From assembly GCA_016709495.1 (NCBI GenBank), contig JADJMS010000047.1, positions 1 to 64,000 of the forward strand: DNA of 64,000 nt, given 5' to 3'. Made by a program: the position numbers and the translations under genes. The DNA comes from Candidatus Dechloromonas phosphorivorans. GTDB taxonomy: Bacteria; Pseudomonadota; Gammaproteobacteria; Burkholderiales; Rhodocyclaceae. Of this stretch, positions 49,382 through 59,432 are shown piece after piece; the stretch's first letter is position 1, and every line of letters begins with the position of its first letter. Below the pieces are notes generated by a model. The model had not been told where the DNA came from. It made no database searches and was given only the letters and a program-made list of their open reading frames with translations.

Positions 49382-49701
49382 CAATAACCGATACTGTAGT
49401 TCACCACATCGACACGGATCAGGTCGCGGCCAAGTATCGCTACCGTATGGCGGACAAACTGCTGCGCCCATTCCGGCTGTTCACGGAAGCGAGCTTCGCC
49501 GGCGTATTTGGCGACACTGAGAATACGATCAACTGCCAGAATCTTGCCAGTCGGTGTCGCCACATCGCACTCCAGCGCCTCAAATTCACGACCGAACCAC
49601 ATGCGTGCCTGTTCCGCTGCGAGACCACCTGATTCAATACTGCCCAGCTTGAAATCGAATTCCTTATCCTTACCAAAGGACACGATCACTTGATGTTGCA
49701 T
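49381..49701 (-). CDS. hypothetical protein
   Basis: This is a 106-residue soluble protein I do not recognise. It starts MQHQVIVSFGKDKEFDFKLG, contains EQARMWFGREFEALECDVATPTGKILAVDRIL, and ends VVNYSIGY. It has no signal peptide or membrane helix. It is directly followed by greB (TGATG overlap), so the two are co-translated, which hints at a housekeeping rather than accessory role. Confidence 0.7.
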   Translation of the reverse strand: MQHQVIVSFGKDKEFDFKLGSIESGGLAAEQARMWFGREFEALECDVATPTGKILAVDRILSVAKYAGEARFREQPEWAQQFVRHTVAILGRDLIRVDVVNYSIGY

Positions 49702-49770
49702 TCGGCTCTCCTCCTTGATAGTTGTTCGAGTTATTCTAGCAAAAACCTTGCGTCACAACCGGAGCCATAA

Positions 49771-49992
49771 ATGGTCAACGCCACACTAAATGAAGATGAA
49801 ATTGCCAACCTGCAAGCGCAAATCAATGAATTGCATATCGAGCACCGTGATCTTGATCAGGTCATTGCGCATCTGACAGAAATACCGCCACCGGATGACC
49901 TGTTGGTTCGCCGCCTGAAAAAACGCAAGCTGGCACTCAAGGACAGGATTGAGTTACTGGAAGCGATGCTGGTGCCGGATATTCCAGCCTGA
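49771..49992 (+). CDS. YdcH/DUF465 family protein
   Basis: This is a 73-residue coiled-coil protein of the YdcH (DUF465) family. It reads INELHIEHRDLDQVIAHLTEIPPPDDLLVRRLKKRKLALKDRIELLE, the typical two-helix hairpin with the KKRKLxLKD motif. The role is unknown. It is convergent with pit. Confidence 0.85.
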   Translation: MVNATLNEDEIANLQAQINELHIEHRDLDQVIAHLTEIPPPDDLLVRRLKKRKLALKDRIELLEAMLVPDIPA

Positions 49993-50015
49993 CCAGCATC
50001 ATTCGCTGCATTGAA

Positions 50016-51027
50016 TCAGAGAATCCAGAGTCCTATTTTCCAAGCCAGGGCAGCCACAGCCGCGCTGCAAGGTATGGTCAGAATCCATGCCCATACAATA
50101 CCCCCCGCCACACCCCAGCGCACGCGCCGGGCACCACGGGTTGAACCGACACCGGCGATGGCGCCGGTAATCGTGTGCGTTGTCGACACCAGGAATACCC
50201 AACGCGGTTGCCATGAATAGGGTAATTGCACCGCCGCTATTGGCACTGAAACCACGTGCCTGATTCAGTTTGGTAATCCGGTTGCCCATGGTTTTGACAA
50301 TTCGCCAACCACCAAACATGGTACCGATGCCCATTGCCGAATAGCAGGAAAGCACCACCCAACTCGGTGGCGCAGCATCGGCAGCCTGGGAAACGCCGGC
50401 CGCAACCAGCAACATCCAGATAATGCCAACCGTTTTTTGCGCATCGTTACCGCCGTGACCGAGGCTGTAGGCAGCCGCAGAAAGCAGTTGCAGGCGGCGA
50501 AAATACTTGTCTACCCGACGCGCCGGCATGTTTCGACAGAGCCAGGAAACAATCACCATGATCGTCCCGCCAATAACAAAGCCGAGCAAGGGCGCAATAA
50601 AAATGAAGGCGATGATCTTCAATACGCCGCCCATGATCAGGCCGCTAAAACCTACTTTTGCCAGGGTTGCTCCCAGCAAGCCGCCAATCAGCGCATGCGA
50701 TGACGACGAGGGAATGCCGTAGTACCAAGTGAGGATATTCCAGACAATCGCCCCGATCAGTGCACCGAAAATGATGTAATGATCAACAATCGATGGATCA
50801 ACCGTTCCCTTGCCGATGGTCTTGGCCACCGTTAACTGAAACAGAAAATAGGCCAGAAAATTGAAGGCGGCAGCCCAGACGACCGCCTGAAACGGCTTGA
50901 GAACCCGGGTCGAAACAATGGTGGCAATCGAATTGGCCGCGTCGTGAAAGCCGTTCATGAAATCGAACAGCAGGGCAACGGCAACCAGGGCAGCAATTAC
51001 CCCAAAGCTCATGGTGAGATTTTCCAT
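50016..51027 (-). CDS. pit: PiT-family inorganic phosphate transporter, one frameshift
   Basis: This is a low-affinity phosphate:H+ (metal phosphate) symporter in the inner membrane. From ATG 51027 it reads VALLFDFMNGFHDAANSIATIVSTRVL, the first family signature. It continues with YYGIPSSSSHALIGGLLGA and SLGHGGNDAQKTVGIIW. The frame shifts near 50190 in the second PHO4 repeat (GIPVSTTHTITGAIAGVGS in the corrected frame) and the gene ends at 50016. About 337 codons, normal. DUF47 lies just upstream. Confidence 0.93.
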
Positions 51028-51041
51028 GGCGAGAAACCCGC

Positions 51042-51680
51042 TCAGGAGTTTTCGAGAACGATGGCTTCTACCGTCCCGGCCACGTCCTTGCAACGGTCAG
51101 TGACCGACTCCAGCAATTCGTACATTTCCTTGAGCTTGATCACCTGGCGCACATCCGGCTCCTCGCGGAAAACCTTGGACATCGCTGCACGCAGCATGCG
51201 ATCCGCCTCGGATTCAAGCTCATCGATTTCGTGGCAATATTTGAGAATGGTCGGGCCATTGTCCATGCTATGCAGCAAGCGGACTGTCTCATTGACCAAA
51301 TTACAGCTTTTCTCGGTCACATCGGCCAGCATCTTGGCATCAGCAGGCACACGCTGGATGTCGTAGAGCGACATCGACTCGGCCACATCCTGAATGACAT
51401 CTAGGATGTCGTCCATGCTATTTATCAATTGATGGATTTCATCACGATCAAACGGCGTAATGAATGAAGTGTGCAACTGTCCCAGCGTGTCATGCGTGAT
51501 CGCATCGGCCTTGCGCTCAATATCGTCAATCATATCGGCATGAACGGCTGCATTTTTCGGGTCATCAACCAGCGCACAGATCAGTGCAGTCAGTGCTGCG
51601 CCGCCTTGAACAATCAACGCACCATGCGCGTTGAACAGATCAAAATACTTGCCCTCCCTGGGCATTAATCGACCGAACAT
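51042..51680 (-). CDS. DUF47 family protein (PhoU-like Pit accessory)
   Basis: This is a 212-residue helical protein related to PhoU. Typical parts are MPREGKYFDLFNAHG, IDDIERKADAITHDTLGQLHTSFITPFDRDEIHQLINSMDDILD, and ESEADRMLRAAMSKVF. Members are encoded next to Pit transporters and are thought to regulate them. The 14-base gap to pit indicates one operon. Confidence 0.93.
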   Translation of the reverse strand: MFGRLMPREGKYFDLFNAHGALIVQGGAALTALICALVDDPKNAAVHADMIDDIERKADAITHDTLGQLHTSFITPFDRDEIHQLINSMDDILDVIQDVAESMSLYDIQRVPADAKMLADVTEKSCNLVNETVRLLHSMDNGPTILKYCHEIDELESEADRMLRAAMSKVFREEPDVRQVIKLKEMYELLESVTDRCKDVAGTVEAIVLENS

Positions 51681-51764
51681 GACAGTCCTGTGAAGTTATT
51701 GTGACAGCCGGCATTCTACTACCTGCCAGCTTTTCGTTCATCGCTTAACGCTAAAATGCGGGAT

Positions 51765-52097
51765 ATGACCCGTTTTGAATTCCCCGAGGACGCTTTCGGC
51801 GACCGCTTTAATCTGGCTGATCTCCCCCTGCCCCGTGCAGCGGCTGGATACGCAGTACAGCGGCTGGATACGGACACCTTGCTGGACCGCATCACGGGGG
51901 ACTTTCTGCCGGTTCGTGCCGCTCAACTGCAAGGCCTGTTCGACAGCTTTGATGAAGCGCACGCCGCAGCCGCTCGCTGGGTCGTCAGCTATTGCGCAAC
52001 ACCTGACGAACACGGGCTGGCTATTGTGCCAGCCGATTTCGACCCAATCTTGCAACGCCATGTGTTGATTTATGGCGTCCTTTGCGGTCAACCCTGA
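51765..52097 (+). CDS. hypothetical protein
   Basis: This is a 110-residue soluble protein from ATG 51765 (MTRFEFPEDAFGDRFNLADLPLPRA). I do not recognise the family. The C-terminal half ARWVVSYCATPDEHGLAIVPADFDPILQRHVLIYGVLCGQP looks well structured. Near 51838 a 15-base string (CAGCGGCTGGATACG) is repeated with a 20-base period, which is not a multiple of three and may mark a small duplication or error. The aldo-keto reductase gene follows after 27 bases. Confidence 0.7.
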   Translation: MTRFEFPEDAFGDRFNLADLPLPRAAAGYAVQRLDTDTLLDRITGDFLPVRAAQLQGLFDSFDEAHAAAARWVVSYCATPDEHGLAIVPADFDPILQRHVLIYGVLCGQP

Positions 52098-52114
52098 TTT
52101 CTGCCTCATTTTTT
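52081..52114 (+). repeat. USS-like element 9 (TTTGCGGTCAAC, one mismatch)
   Basis: One mismatch from the core at 52081-52092, with ATTT at 52097 and ATTTTTT at 52108. It spans the stop of the hypothetical gene and the leader of the aldo-keto reductase. Confidence 0.6.
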
Positions 52115-52124
52115 GGAGAACCCC

Positions 52125-53163
52125 ATGACCAAACGCCCTCTCGGTAATAGCGACCTGCAGATTCCTGACATTTGCCTCGGCACCATGACTTTTGGCGAGC
52201 AGACCACCGAAGCTGACGCCCACGCCCAGCTCGGATTTCGCAATGAATGCTGGCGTCAATTTCATCGACACTGCCGAGATGTACGCCGTGCCGCCACGTC
52301 CGGAAACCTGCGGCGCCAGCGAAACCATTGTCGGCAACTGGCTGGCACGTCAGCAACGCGACAAGATCATTCTCGCCACTAAAGTTACCGGCCCGGCCCG
52401 CAGCCTGGACTGGATACGCAACGGCCCGCCAGCACTCGACCGCGCCAATATCCGCGCCGCCATCGAAGGTTCGCTCAAGCGTTTGCAGACGGATTACATA
52501 GACATCTACCAACTGCACTGGCCGGAACGTAACCAGCCGATGTTTGGCCTGTGGCAATTTGAACCCAAAAACGAACGCCAGGTAACACCCATCCGTGAGC
52601 AACTGGAAGCACTGGCTGAACTGGTGCGCGAAGGCAAGGTCCGGCAGGTTGCTGTTTCCAACGAACACCCTTGGGGCATCATGCAGTTCATCCGCCTCGC
52701 AGAAGAATGCGGCCTGCCGCGCATCGTCTCGACGCAGAATGCCTACAACCTGATGACACGCACCTTCGAAACAGGCATGGCGGAAACCTGCTATCGCGAA
52801 AAGGTCGGGCTACTTGCCTATTCTCCGCTCGCCTTTGGCCACCTGACCGGCAAATACCACGCCAACCCCGCCGCATCAGGTCGCCTTACGCAATGGCCGG
52901 CTTTTGGCCAGCGTTACACCAAGCCCAATGTCGCCCCAGCCGTCGCCGCCTATGTTGCACTTGCCGAACGTCACAACCTGACGCCGACCCAACTGGCACT
53001 CGGCTTCGTCAATTCCCGCTGGTTCGTCAGCAGCACCATCATCGGCGCTTCATCACTCGCCCAGCTCAAGGAAACCCTGCCAGCGGTGCACACTCCGCTA
53101 ACAACTGAAATACTTGCCGAAATCGACAACATCCATCTGCGCTACACCAACCCGGCACCATGA
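52125..53163 (+). CDS. aldo/keto reductase (Tas-like), one frameshift
   Basis: This is an NADPH-dependent oxidoreductase of the AKR superfamily. It opens MTKRPLGNSDLQIPDICLGTMTFGEQT. An extra G near 52233 shifts the frame, and MNAGVNFIDTAEMYAVPP follows with the catalytic Asp and Tyr. Other marks are ILATKV (catalytic Lys), YIDIYQLHWPER (His), VAVSNEHPWGIMQF and LAYSPLAFGHLTGKY. The cofactor strand SSTIIGASSLAQLKE is near the end. The total length of about 345 codons fits Tas-type enzymes. The stop overlaps the next ATG. Confidence 0.9.
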
Positions 53164-53956
53164 GTTCATCCCTGTTTGAAGCACTTGCCGAGGCGCTGGC
53201 AGCGACAAAATCGAGCAAAAACTGGCGTTGACCGTAACACTTGCGGAAAACTGGAGCGCCGGGCATTTGCTCATCGATATTCCCTGCTCGCCTCAACTCG
53301 ATTGCGGGCGACCAGAAACACCAGAACTCATCGCCCCCGGCAAGGTTCAACAACGTAACCCGCAAACCCTGGAAGGGCGCGCCCGGCTCCTGCACGCCAT
53401 TGTTCACATCGAATTTTCTGCAATCAATTTGGCGCTGGATCACGCCGCCCGCTTTCCCGGCATGCCCAGACAGTATTACGCGGACTGGATTGGTGTTGCG
53501 GCAGAAGAGGCGTATCACTTTCGCATCCTGCGCGAGCGCCTGCAGGCGTTAGGCCACGACTACGGCGACTTTCCGGCGCATGCCGGCCTCTGGGAGATGG
53601 CTGAAAAAACGGCTGGTGACGTACTGGCACGGATGGCGCTGGTCCCGCGCCTGCTCGAAGCGCGCGGCCTGGATGCAACACCACCCATCCAGCGCAAGCT
53701 GGAACAGGTCGGCGACCACGAATCAGCCCGCCTTCTCGATATTATCCTGCGTGACGAAATCGGCCATGTCGGTCTTGGCGATCAATGGTTCCGGCAACTT
53801 TGCAGTGAGCGTGGAGTGCTGGCGGAAACAACGTTCATCCAGTTGCTCAACGACTACAAAGCCCCTTGGCCCAGTTCGCCGATGAATGAAAGTGCCCGCC
53901 TGGCCGCCGGATTTACGGCAGAAGAGCTTGCCAACCTGCAATCACGACCGCGTTAA
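53160..53956 (+). CDS. DUF455 ferritin-like protein, one frameshift
   Basis: This is a ferritin-like di-iron-type protein of the DUF455 family. The ATG at 53160 overlaps the preceding stop. [16 protein letters not shown] is followed, after a lost base near 53207, by [19 protein letters not shown]. The carboxylate/His pattern of a di-iron four-helix bundle is visible in [32 protein letters not shown] and [16 protein letters not shown]. The substrate is unknown; distant relatives include tRNA hydroxylase MiaE. A USS-like repeat lies at its 5' end. It is convergent with the histidine kinase gene (four-base overlap). Confidence 0.87.
53207..53238 (-). repeat. USS-like element 10 (core GTTACGGTCAAC)
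   Basis: Exact core on the minus strand (53238-53227), with TTTTT at 53221 and ATTTT at 53211 on that strand. It is in the 5' part of the DUF455 gene, next to its frameshift. Confidence 0.75.
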
Positions 53957-56601
53957 ATGGGCGGCAACCATTGCTGCAAGGCCTTGAACAAGGCCTCCGG
54001 ATCTACCGGTTTGGCAATATGGGCGTTCATTCCCGCCGCCCGGCATAGTTCAGCATCCTCATCAAAGGCATTGGCGGTCAACGCCAGAATCGGGATTGAT
54101 TCGTAACCCGGCAGATGACGAATGCGGCGAGTAGCCTCTAAACCATCCATGATCGGCATTTGCACATCCATCAGGATCAGGTCATAAAAACACTGGCCAG
54201 CCAGTTCGACGGCCTGCTGACCATCCTCTGCCACATCGACAGCCAGCCCGACATCGGCCAGCAAGTACAAGGCCACCTCGCGATTGATCGGATTATCTTC
54301 AGCCAACAGGATTTTCCGCCCGATTCCTTGCAAAATGACCTGTTTCTCCACTTCTGAAGCCGAAAGCTCGGGTTCGCTCTGGCATATTGCCTCAGCCAAA
54401 ACGGCAAGCCGTTTAAAACGTGCAGAAAACCAGAAGGTACTACCCTGGCCTGGCTGGCTTTCAACTCCGACCTCCCCCCCCATCATCACAGCCAGGCGTT
54501 TGCTGATTGCCAGCCCCAAGCCCGTTCCCCCATAGCGCCGCGTGGTTGAAGAATCCGCTTGCTCAAAAGCAGAAAAAAGCCGTGACGTGGAAGAGGGGGC
54601 AATACCAATCCCCGTGTCGATCACCTCAAAACGGGCCAGCACATATTCACCGTGCGACTCGGCCAGCGTTGCACGCAGGGTAATACCGCCATGCTCGGTG
54701 AATTTGACTGCATTGCCGACAAAATTCAGCAAAATCTGCTTGAGCCGCAAGGCATCTCCCTCAAGCACCCCAGCCAATTCCGGCGCAATCACGGCTTTAA
54801 TCTGTAGATTTTGGCGACGCACCCGTTCCCCCAGCATGGTCAATACGGCATCAAAGACCTGATCAATCTGGAACGGCGCCAATGTCAATTGCAACTTGTC
54901 AGCCTCGATTTTGGAAAGATCGAGAATATCGTTGATCAAGGAAAGGAGATGCTGAGCGGCACCATTGATCTTGGTCAGCCGCTCACGCTGAGCAGGATCG
55001 CTCACTTCTTTATGCAACAAGTGGGTCAAGCCAATGATTGCATTCATTGGCGTGCGTATCTCGTGACTCATATTGGCGAGAAATGCACTCTTCAAGCGAT
55101 TTGCCGTCTCTGCCACATCACGCGCTGCCGCCAGCGCCAGATTGGCTGCCTCCAGATCGCTGGTACGCTCAATCACTTTGTGGTCTAGCTCTTTTGCCCA
55201 AACACGCAGGTCGCTTGTCTGCTCACTGATGGTATCGAGCAGACGATCAAATAAATTGGCCAATCGCGCCAGTTCATCTTCACCCGGCATAGCCCCGATC
55301 CGTGTATCCATCTGCCCTCGACTGACCGAGCGCATTGCCACTTCCAAACGTTGCAAGGGATCAACAATACTGCGCATCAGGCGCCACGAAAGCCATGAAG
55401 CAAACGCCGCAACCAGAGCCATGATCACCAGCAAAATACCGAGCAATTGCCAGCGAATCGCTGAAAACGGCGCCTCTGGAAAACCACTGTAAAGCATCCC
55501 GATACGCTGTCCCTGGACGTCGCTTACCGGCTCATAGGCAGTCATTGCCCATTGATCTACAACAAATGCCCGCTTGATCCATTGCCCACCACGTTCAAGC
55601 ACCGCCTCACGAACTTCACTGGAAACCCGAGTACCAATCGCCCGCTCCCCACTGGCTAACCTGACGCTAGTCGATATCCGCAAATCACCGAGAAAGAGCG
55701 TTGCAGCACTCGGCGCGCTGACCGGCATCAATCCGGCAGCAGAGGCGGCACGCGCTATGTAATCGACAAAGCCATCATGACGATTGAGCAATAGGCCGCC
55801 CACCATGATGGCCTGGCAAGCACCCTTGGCATCTCTAACCGGCACCGCAGCAATAGCGAGCAAACCACGGCGCTCCTCGGTCATCCCGGATGGAGCAGCA
55901 TGCTCGGTTTTAAGCACGGATATATCAGCCCGCGCTGGCAAGCTAGTCGAAAGCGCTGCCAACTGCTCCGCCGCAAGTACTTCAAGCCCATCAACAGCGC
56001 TTTCACCACGGCGGGCTTGGGCTACAACCGATAAATTTACATACTGCGTACCGCGCTTCAAAACCTCACTTGCGGCAATGACCCGCCCATCAAGATCAAG
56101 CACCGCCAGAAAATCCAGGCCAATATTGGCCTGACGCGAAGCCAATACCTCCTCCAGCGCCACATCGGTTGCCGTGCCATTCAACAAGCGCTGGATGCGT
56201 GAAGAATCGGCGAGACTTTTGACGTCGACCGCAACATTTGTTTGCAAATACTGCAAATAGTTTTGTCCGATAGCCAGATCAGAGGCGGCTTTGTGCTGCA
56301 TGATCTGCTCGAAATAACGATTGCCAAGTACCAGCATAACCATCGCGAGCAGGGGAAAAACAAGCACAGGCGTCAGCGCAAGCAAGCTAAGGCGCAAGCG
56401 AATAGAGCGATGGAAACGACGCTTCAGTCGGTCAATAAAGCCAAAACTCGAAGTAATGATGCTCTCCCGTGGGTTTTGATCAGCAATATCAAAACCATCT
56501 ATATCTTTAGTTATAAAGAATAGGACAATCTGTGCTGGATTGCAATTGTCGGGACTAAGCGTATCCAGCAAGCCAAAAATAGAGTAAACTAATAATATCA
56601 A
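53953..56601 (-). CDS. hybrid sensor histidine kinase
   Basis: This is a membrane two-component kinase of up to 882 residues. Order: N-terminal helix ([23 protein letters not shown]), a periplasmic Cache-like sensor of about 270 residues, a second helix ([21 protein letters not shown]), HAMP, coiled coil, HisKA ([20 protein letters not shown]) and HATPase ([33 protein letters not shown]). A receiver domain with the phosphoacceptor Asp in [13 protein letters not shown] completes it. The first 50-60 residues before the first helix look unlike coding sequence, and an A/T-rich stretch near 56500 resembles a promoter, so the true start is probably later. The frame is intact. Confidence 0.92.
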   Translation of the reverse strand: MILLVYSIFGLLDTLSPDNCNPAQIVLFFITKDIDGFDIADQNPRESIITSSFGFIDRLKRRFHRSIRLRLSLLALTPVLVFPLLAMVMLVLGNRYFEQIMQHKAASDLAIGQNYLQYLQTNVAVDVKSLADSSRIQRLLNGTATDVALEEVLASRQANIGLDFLAVLDLDGRVIAASEVLKRGTQYVNLSVVAQARRGESAVDGLEVLAAEQLAALSTSLPARADISVLKTEHAAPSGMTEERRGLLAIAAVPVRDAKGACQAIMVGGLLLNRHDGFVDYIARAASAAGLMPVSAPSAATLFLGDLRISTSVRLASGERAIGTRVSSEVREAVLERGGQWIKRAFVVDQWAMTAYEPVSDVQGQRIGMLYSGFPEAPFSAIRWQLLGILLVIMALVAAFASWLSWRLMRSIVDPLQRLEVAMRSVSRGQMDTRIGAMPGEDELARLANLFDRLLDTISEQTSDLRVWAKELDHKVIERTSDLEAANLALAAARDVAETANRLKSAFLANMSHEIRTPMNAIIGLTHLLHKEVSDPAQRERLTKINGAAQHLLSLINDILDLSKIEADKLQLTLAPFQIDQVFDAVLTMLGERVRRQNLQIKAVIAPELAGVLEGDALRLKQILLNFVGNAVKFTEHGGITLRATLAESHGEYVLARFEVIDTGIGIAPSSTSRLFSAFEQADSSTTRRYGGTGLGLAISKRLAVMMGGEVGVESQPGQGSTFWFSARFKRLAVLAEAICQSEPELSASEVEKQVILQGIGRKILLAEDNPINREVALYLLADVGLAVDVAEDGQQAVELAGQCFYDLILMDVQMPIMDGLEATRRIRHLPGYESIPILALTANAFDEDAELCRAAGMNAHIAKPVDPEALFKALQQWLPPI
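56202..56235 (-). repeat. USS-like element 11 (core GTTGCGGTCGAC)
   Basis: Exact core on the minus strand (56235-56224), with AAAA at 56220. The second tract (ATTCTT, 56207-56202) is weak. It is inside the histidine kinase gene (residues VAVDVKS). Confidence 0.6.
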
Positions 56602-56778
56602 TGCGTTGATGCATCGCCCGCAGGTCTTTCGAAGCAGCCCCCGTCGTTCTTGTTTGCAGGTTCATCTCATTGGTTCGCCCCCGGCACGGCTGCATCGGGG
56701 AACTCAGGCCGCCCGACCTTCGGGCCAATCCGTCGCAAGCCATAACAAAGCCTAATAGCGACGATGAAAGGAAACAGC

Positions 56779-58367
56779 ATGTCATCAACAGAGGCCACCA
56801 ACGCTCTGAGCTTTGCCGATCTCGGCTTAAGCGATTCACTTCTCAAAACACTCACTGATATTGGTTACGAAACCCCGTCGCCCATCCAGGCCGAGTGTAT
56901 CCCTGTTCTACTTCAAGGCCGTGACCTGATTGGTCAGGCACAAACCGGCACCGGCAAAACCGCCGCCTTCGCCCTGCCCCTGATGGAACAGATCGACGTC
57001 AAACTGACCAAGCCACAAGCATTGGTGCTGACCCCGACGCGCGAACTGGCGATCCAGGTTGCCGAGGCGCTGCAAAGCTACGCCAAGAATCTTCCAGGCT
57101 TCCACGTGCTGCCGATCTACGGTGGCCAGAGCTACACTATCCAGCTCAAGCAATTGTCGCGCGGCAGATCAAGTCGGCGACCGCCACCGTTGCTGCGATT
57201 CGTCAGGTTTACTGGCAAGTCAGCGGCATGCACAAACTCGACGCACTGACCCGCATCCTCGAAGTTGAAGACAATTTCGACGCCGCCATCATCTTTGTGC
57301 GCACCAAAAATTCTACCGTTGAACTGGCCGACAAGCTCTCCGCCCGTGGCTATGCCGCTGCCGCGCTCAATGGCGACCTCAACCAGCAGATGCGCGAACG
57401 CGTCATCGAGCAGTTGAAGTCCGGCGCCCTCGACATCGTTGTGGCGACTGACGTTGCTGCGCGCGGTATCGACGTGCCACGCGTCAGCCACGTCGTTAAC
57501 TACGACATCCCGTACGACACCGAAGCCTACGTGCACCGCATCGGCCGTACTGGTCGTGCGGGTCGTACCGGTAATGCCATCCTCTTCGTTGCACCGCGTG
57601 AAGTAAGCATGCTGCGCAGCATCGAGCGTGCTACCCGCTCGCCGATTGCTCCTTTGACCCTGCCGAGCCGTGCCGATGTGACCAACAAGCGCGTTGCCGA
57701 TTTCAAGGCCAGCGTCGCCGAGGTACTCAACGCTGAAGGCCTCGACTTCTTCTCCAATATCGTCTCGCAAATTGCTGAAGAGCAGAACGTCAGCGCTGAA
57801 GAAGTAGCCGCTGCTTTGGCGATGATGTCGCAGAAGAGCAAGCCGCTGCAGATTCCGGGTGAAGATCCCGTTGCACGCCCATTTGCTGCCGCTGACACCC
57901 GTCGCCCGGGGAGTTTTGGTGAACGTGACCGTAAGCCACGCTCCGACGAAAGCCGTCCGCGATTTGATGATCGTGGTGCCAAGCCGCGCGCCGAAGGCAG
58001 CAGCGACCGCCCCCGTTTTGAAGACAAACCGCGTCGCGCTGCCGCACCGGCCGGTGACATGGTGCGTTACCGCATTGATGTGGGCAGGGATCACGGCGTA
58101 CAGGTCAAGGACATCGTCGGCGCCATCGCCAACGAAGCCGGTATCGAAAGCCGCTTCATCGGCCGCATCGCGCTTTATGACGAATCAAGCACTGTCGAAC
58201 TGCCGTCCGGCATGCCGCCCGAAGCCAACAATGCACTGAAACGCACCCGCGTTCGTGGCATTCCAATCAACATGCGTCAGGACGAAGGCCGCCCGGAAGG
58301 GGCAAGTGATGGCGAACGCAAATTTGACGGCGAGCGCAAGTTCAAGAAAAAGCCGAGCAGCTACTGA
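56779..58367 (+). pseudogene. deaD: DEAD-box RNA helicase DeaD/CsdA-like with the DEAD segment deleted
   Basis: This is an RNA helicase gene whose centre is missing. The start ATG 56779 follows AAAGGA. Domain 1 begins normally: [16 protein letters not shown] motif [10 protein letters not shown], motif I AQTGTGKT, motif Ia [11 protein letters not shown], then [16 protein letters not shown]. At 57166 it jumps in another frame to [21 protein letters not shown]. Motifs Ib (TPGR), II (DEAD) and III (SAT) are absent, about 100 codons. Domain 2 is complete (VRTKNSTVELADKL, TDVAARGIDVPRVSHVVNYD, HRIGRTGRAGRTG). The C-terminal DbpA-type RNA-binding domain and basic tail follow. As written it cannot hydrolyse ATP. 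The leader (56602-56778) is long, as in cold-shock helicase genes, and has a GCCCGA/TCGGGC hairpin at 56711. Confidence 0.9.
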
Positions 58368-58393
58368 TCTCCAAGTACCCTATCGTCTCAGCC

Positions 58394-58421
58394 AAGCCAC
58401 GGATCAGTCCGTGGCTTTTTT
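58394..58421 (+). terminator. rho-independent terminator after deaD
   Basis: Stem AGCCACGGA / TCCGTGGCT (58395-58403, 58408-58416) with loop TCAG and a following T run. It ends the helicase transcript. Confidence 0.9.
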
Positions 58422-58464
58422 ACGTCCAATTTTTTATGCAAGCCAGACAACGTACACCAAACCC

Positions 58465-59115
58465 TCAATCCAGCAGCATCGCCTCCCGTAGCGCAGCCGG
58501 GAGCAGCTTTCTGTGCCAGAAATCATCATGACCAAAATTGTTCTCAACCCGCAGCGCGCAGCCCTTCTCCAGGGCCAGTTGCGTTGGCTTGCCGCCTTCG
58601 CGCAATTTGGCGGCGTCCATGCGTTTGCCCAGCGCCACGCCGGACAAGCCAAACGGTTTGCCGATTTCGGTGATTTTCATCCAGACGCTTCGATCAAGCG
58701 GCACGGGTGCAGCAACGCCGATGGCGCGTTTTGAAAGTGCGTCCGCCTCGCCGTTCTCTTCGCGCGGAATCCAGCGAATGCTCACATTGGGAATCAGGAC
58801 CTTGAGTTCGAGCACGGTCTTGCAGAAAGGGACCAGTCCCGGTGCGTTGATCAGCCACTCACCATTGACCTGCTTGATGACAAGCTGGCTGTCGCCATAG
58901 ACGATGAGGTTCTGCACCTGAGCCGTGACGGCGGCGTCCATGACGGCCATCAGCGCGCAGTATTCGGCCTCGTTGTTGGTGCCTTCGCCGATTTCCTGCG
59001 CGATCTCGACGATCTGGCCCGCCGGACCTTTGAGGACTGCCCCGATGCCGCGAATTCCCGGGTTGCTGTGCTTGGTCGCTCCGTCAAACCAGGCGTGCCA
59101 GGTGCTGTTGTCCAT
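58465..59115 (-). CDS. ribonuclease H-like protein with extra C-terminal domain
   Basis: This is a 216-residue protein. The first 135 residues form an RNase HI-type fold of the RVT_3 class. Acidic active-site positions are visible in WFDGATKHSNPGIRGIGAVL, GTNNEAEYCALMAVMDAA (Glu), VYGDSQLVIKQVNGEW (Asp) and REENGEADALSKRAI (Asp). The remaining 80 residues (SVWMKITEIGKPFGLSGVALGKRMDAAKLREGGKPTQLALEKG) form a winged-helix-like module I cannot name. The start is ATG 59115 after AGAAAGA. It would cleave RNA in RNA-DNA hybrids. Confidence 0.85.
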   Translation of the reverse strand: MDNSTWHAWFDGATKHSNPGIRGIGAVLKGPAGQIVEIAQEIGEGTNNEAEYCALMAVMDAAVTAQVQNLIVYGDSQLVIKQVNGEWLINAPGLVPFCKTVLELKVLIPNVSIRWIPREENGEADALSKRAIGVAAPVPLDRSVWMKITEIGKPFGLSGVALGKRMDAAKLREGGKPTQLALEKGCALRVENNFGHDDFWHRKLLPAALREAMLLD

Positions 59116-59222
59116 TCGATTCTTTCTCCATTGAAGGCGCAATAACGGCCCGGCATTTTGCACTTGCCAGTGATATTCAAATCCGGGCAAATATACCTAA
59201 TATAGTGGCCTAAACAAACAAT

Positions 59223-59240
59223 ACCACTACCGGTAGTGGT
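59223..59240. promoter_or_regulatory. 18-base perfect palindrome ACCACTACCGGTAGTGGT
   Basis: A perfect 9+9 palindrome without spacer, between the RNase H-like gene (minus) and the bacterioferritin pair (plus), about 190 bases before the first bfr start. The length and symmetry suggest a dimeric repressor site. It has no T run and is not a terminator. The rest of this 317-base gap shows no gene. Confidence 0.5.
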
Positions 59241-59432
59241 TTCACGCTTGACTCACGATGCTTGGCACCATGTCATGATTACGCATCCTGGTAACGGAAA
59301 TGGAACTACAAATTGAACATGCTGTCGTAGATTCCCGTGTGGAAAAGCCGGCCCTAAGCGCCTAGAATGGACGCGAAGGCAAGCCAGCCAAATTCGCCAG
59401 CCAGCCGTTTTCAACTACCTCAGGAGAACGCC

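Noticed and set aside
57132..58094. 320-codon minus-strand frame opposite deaD
   Set aside because: Antisense shadow over the conserved helicase C-terminal domain; no own start context or family.
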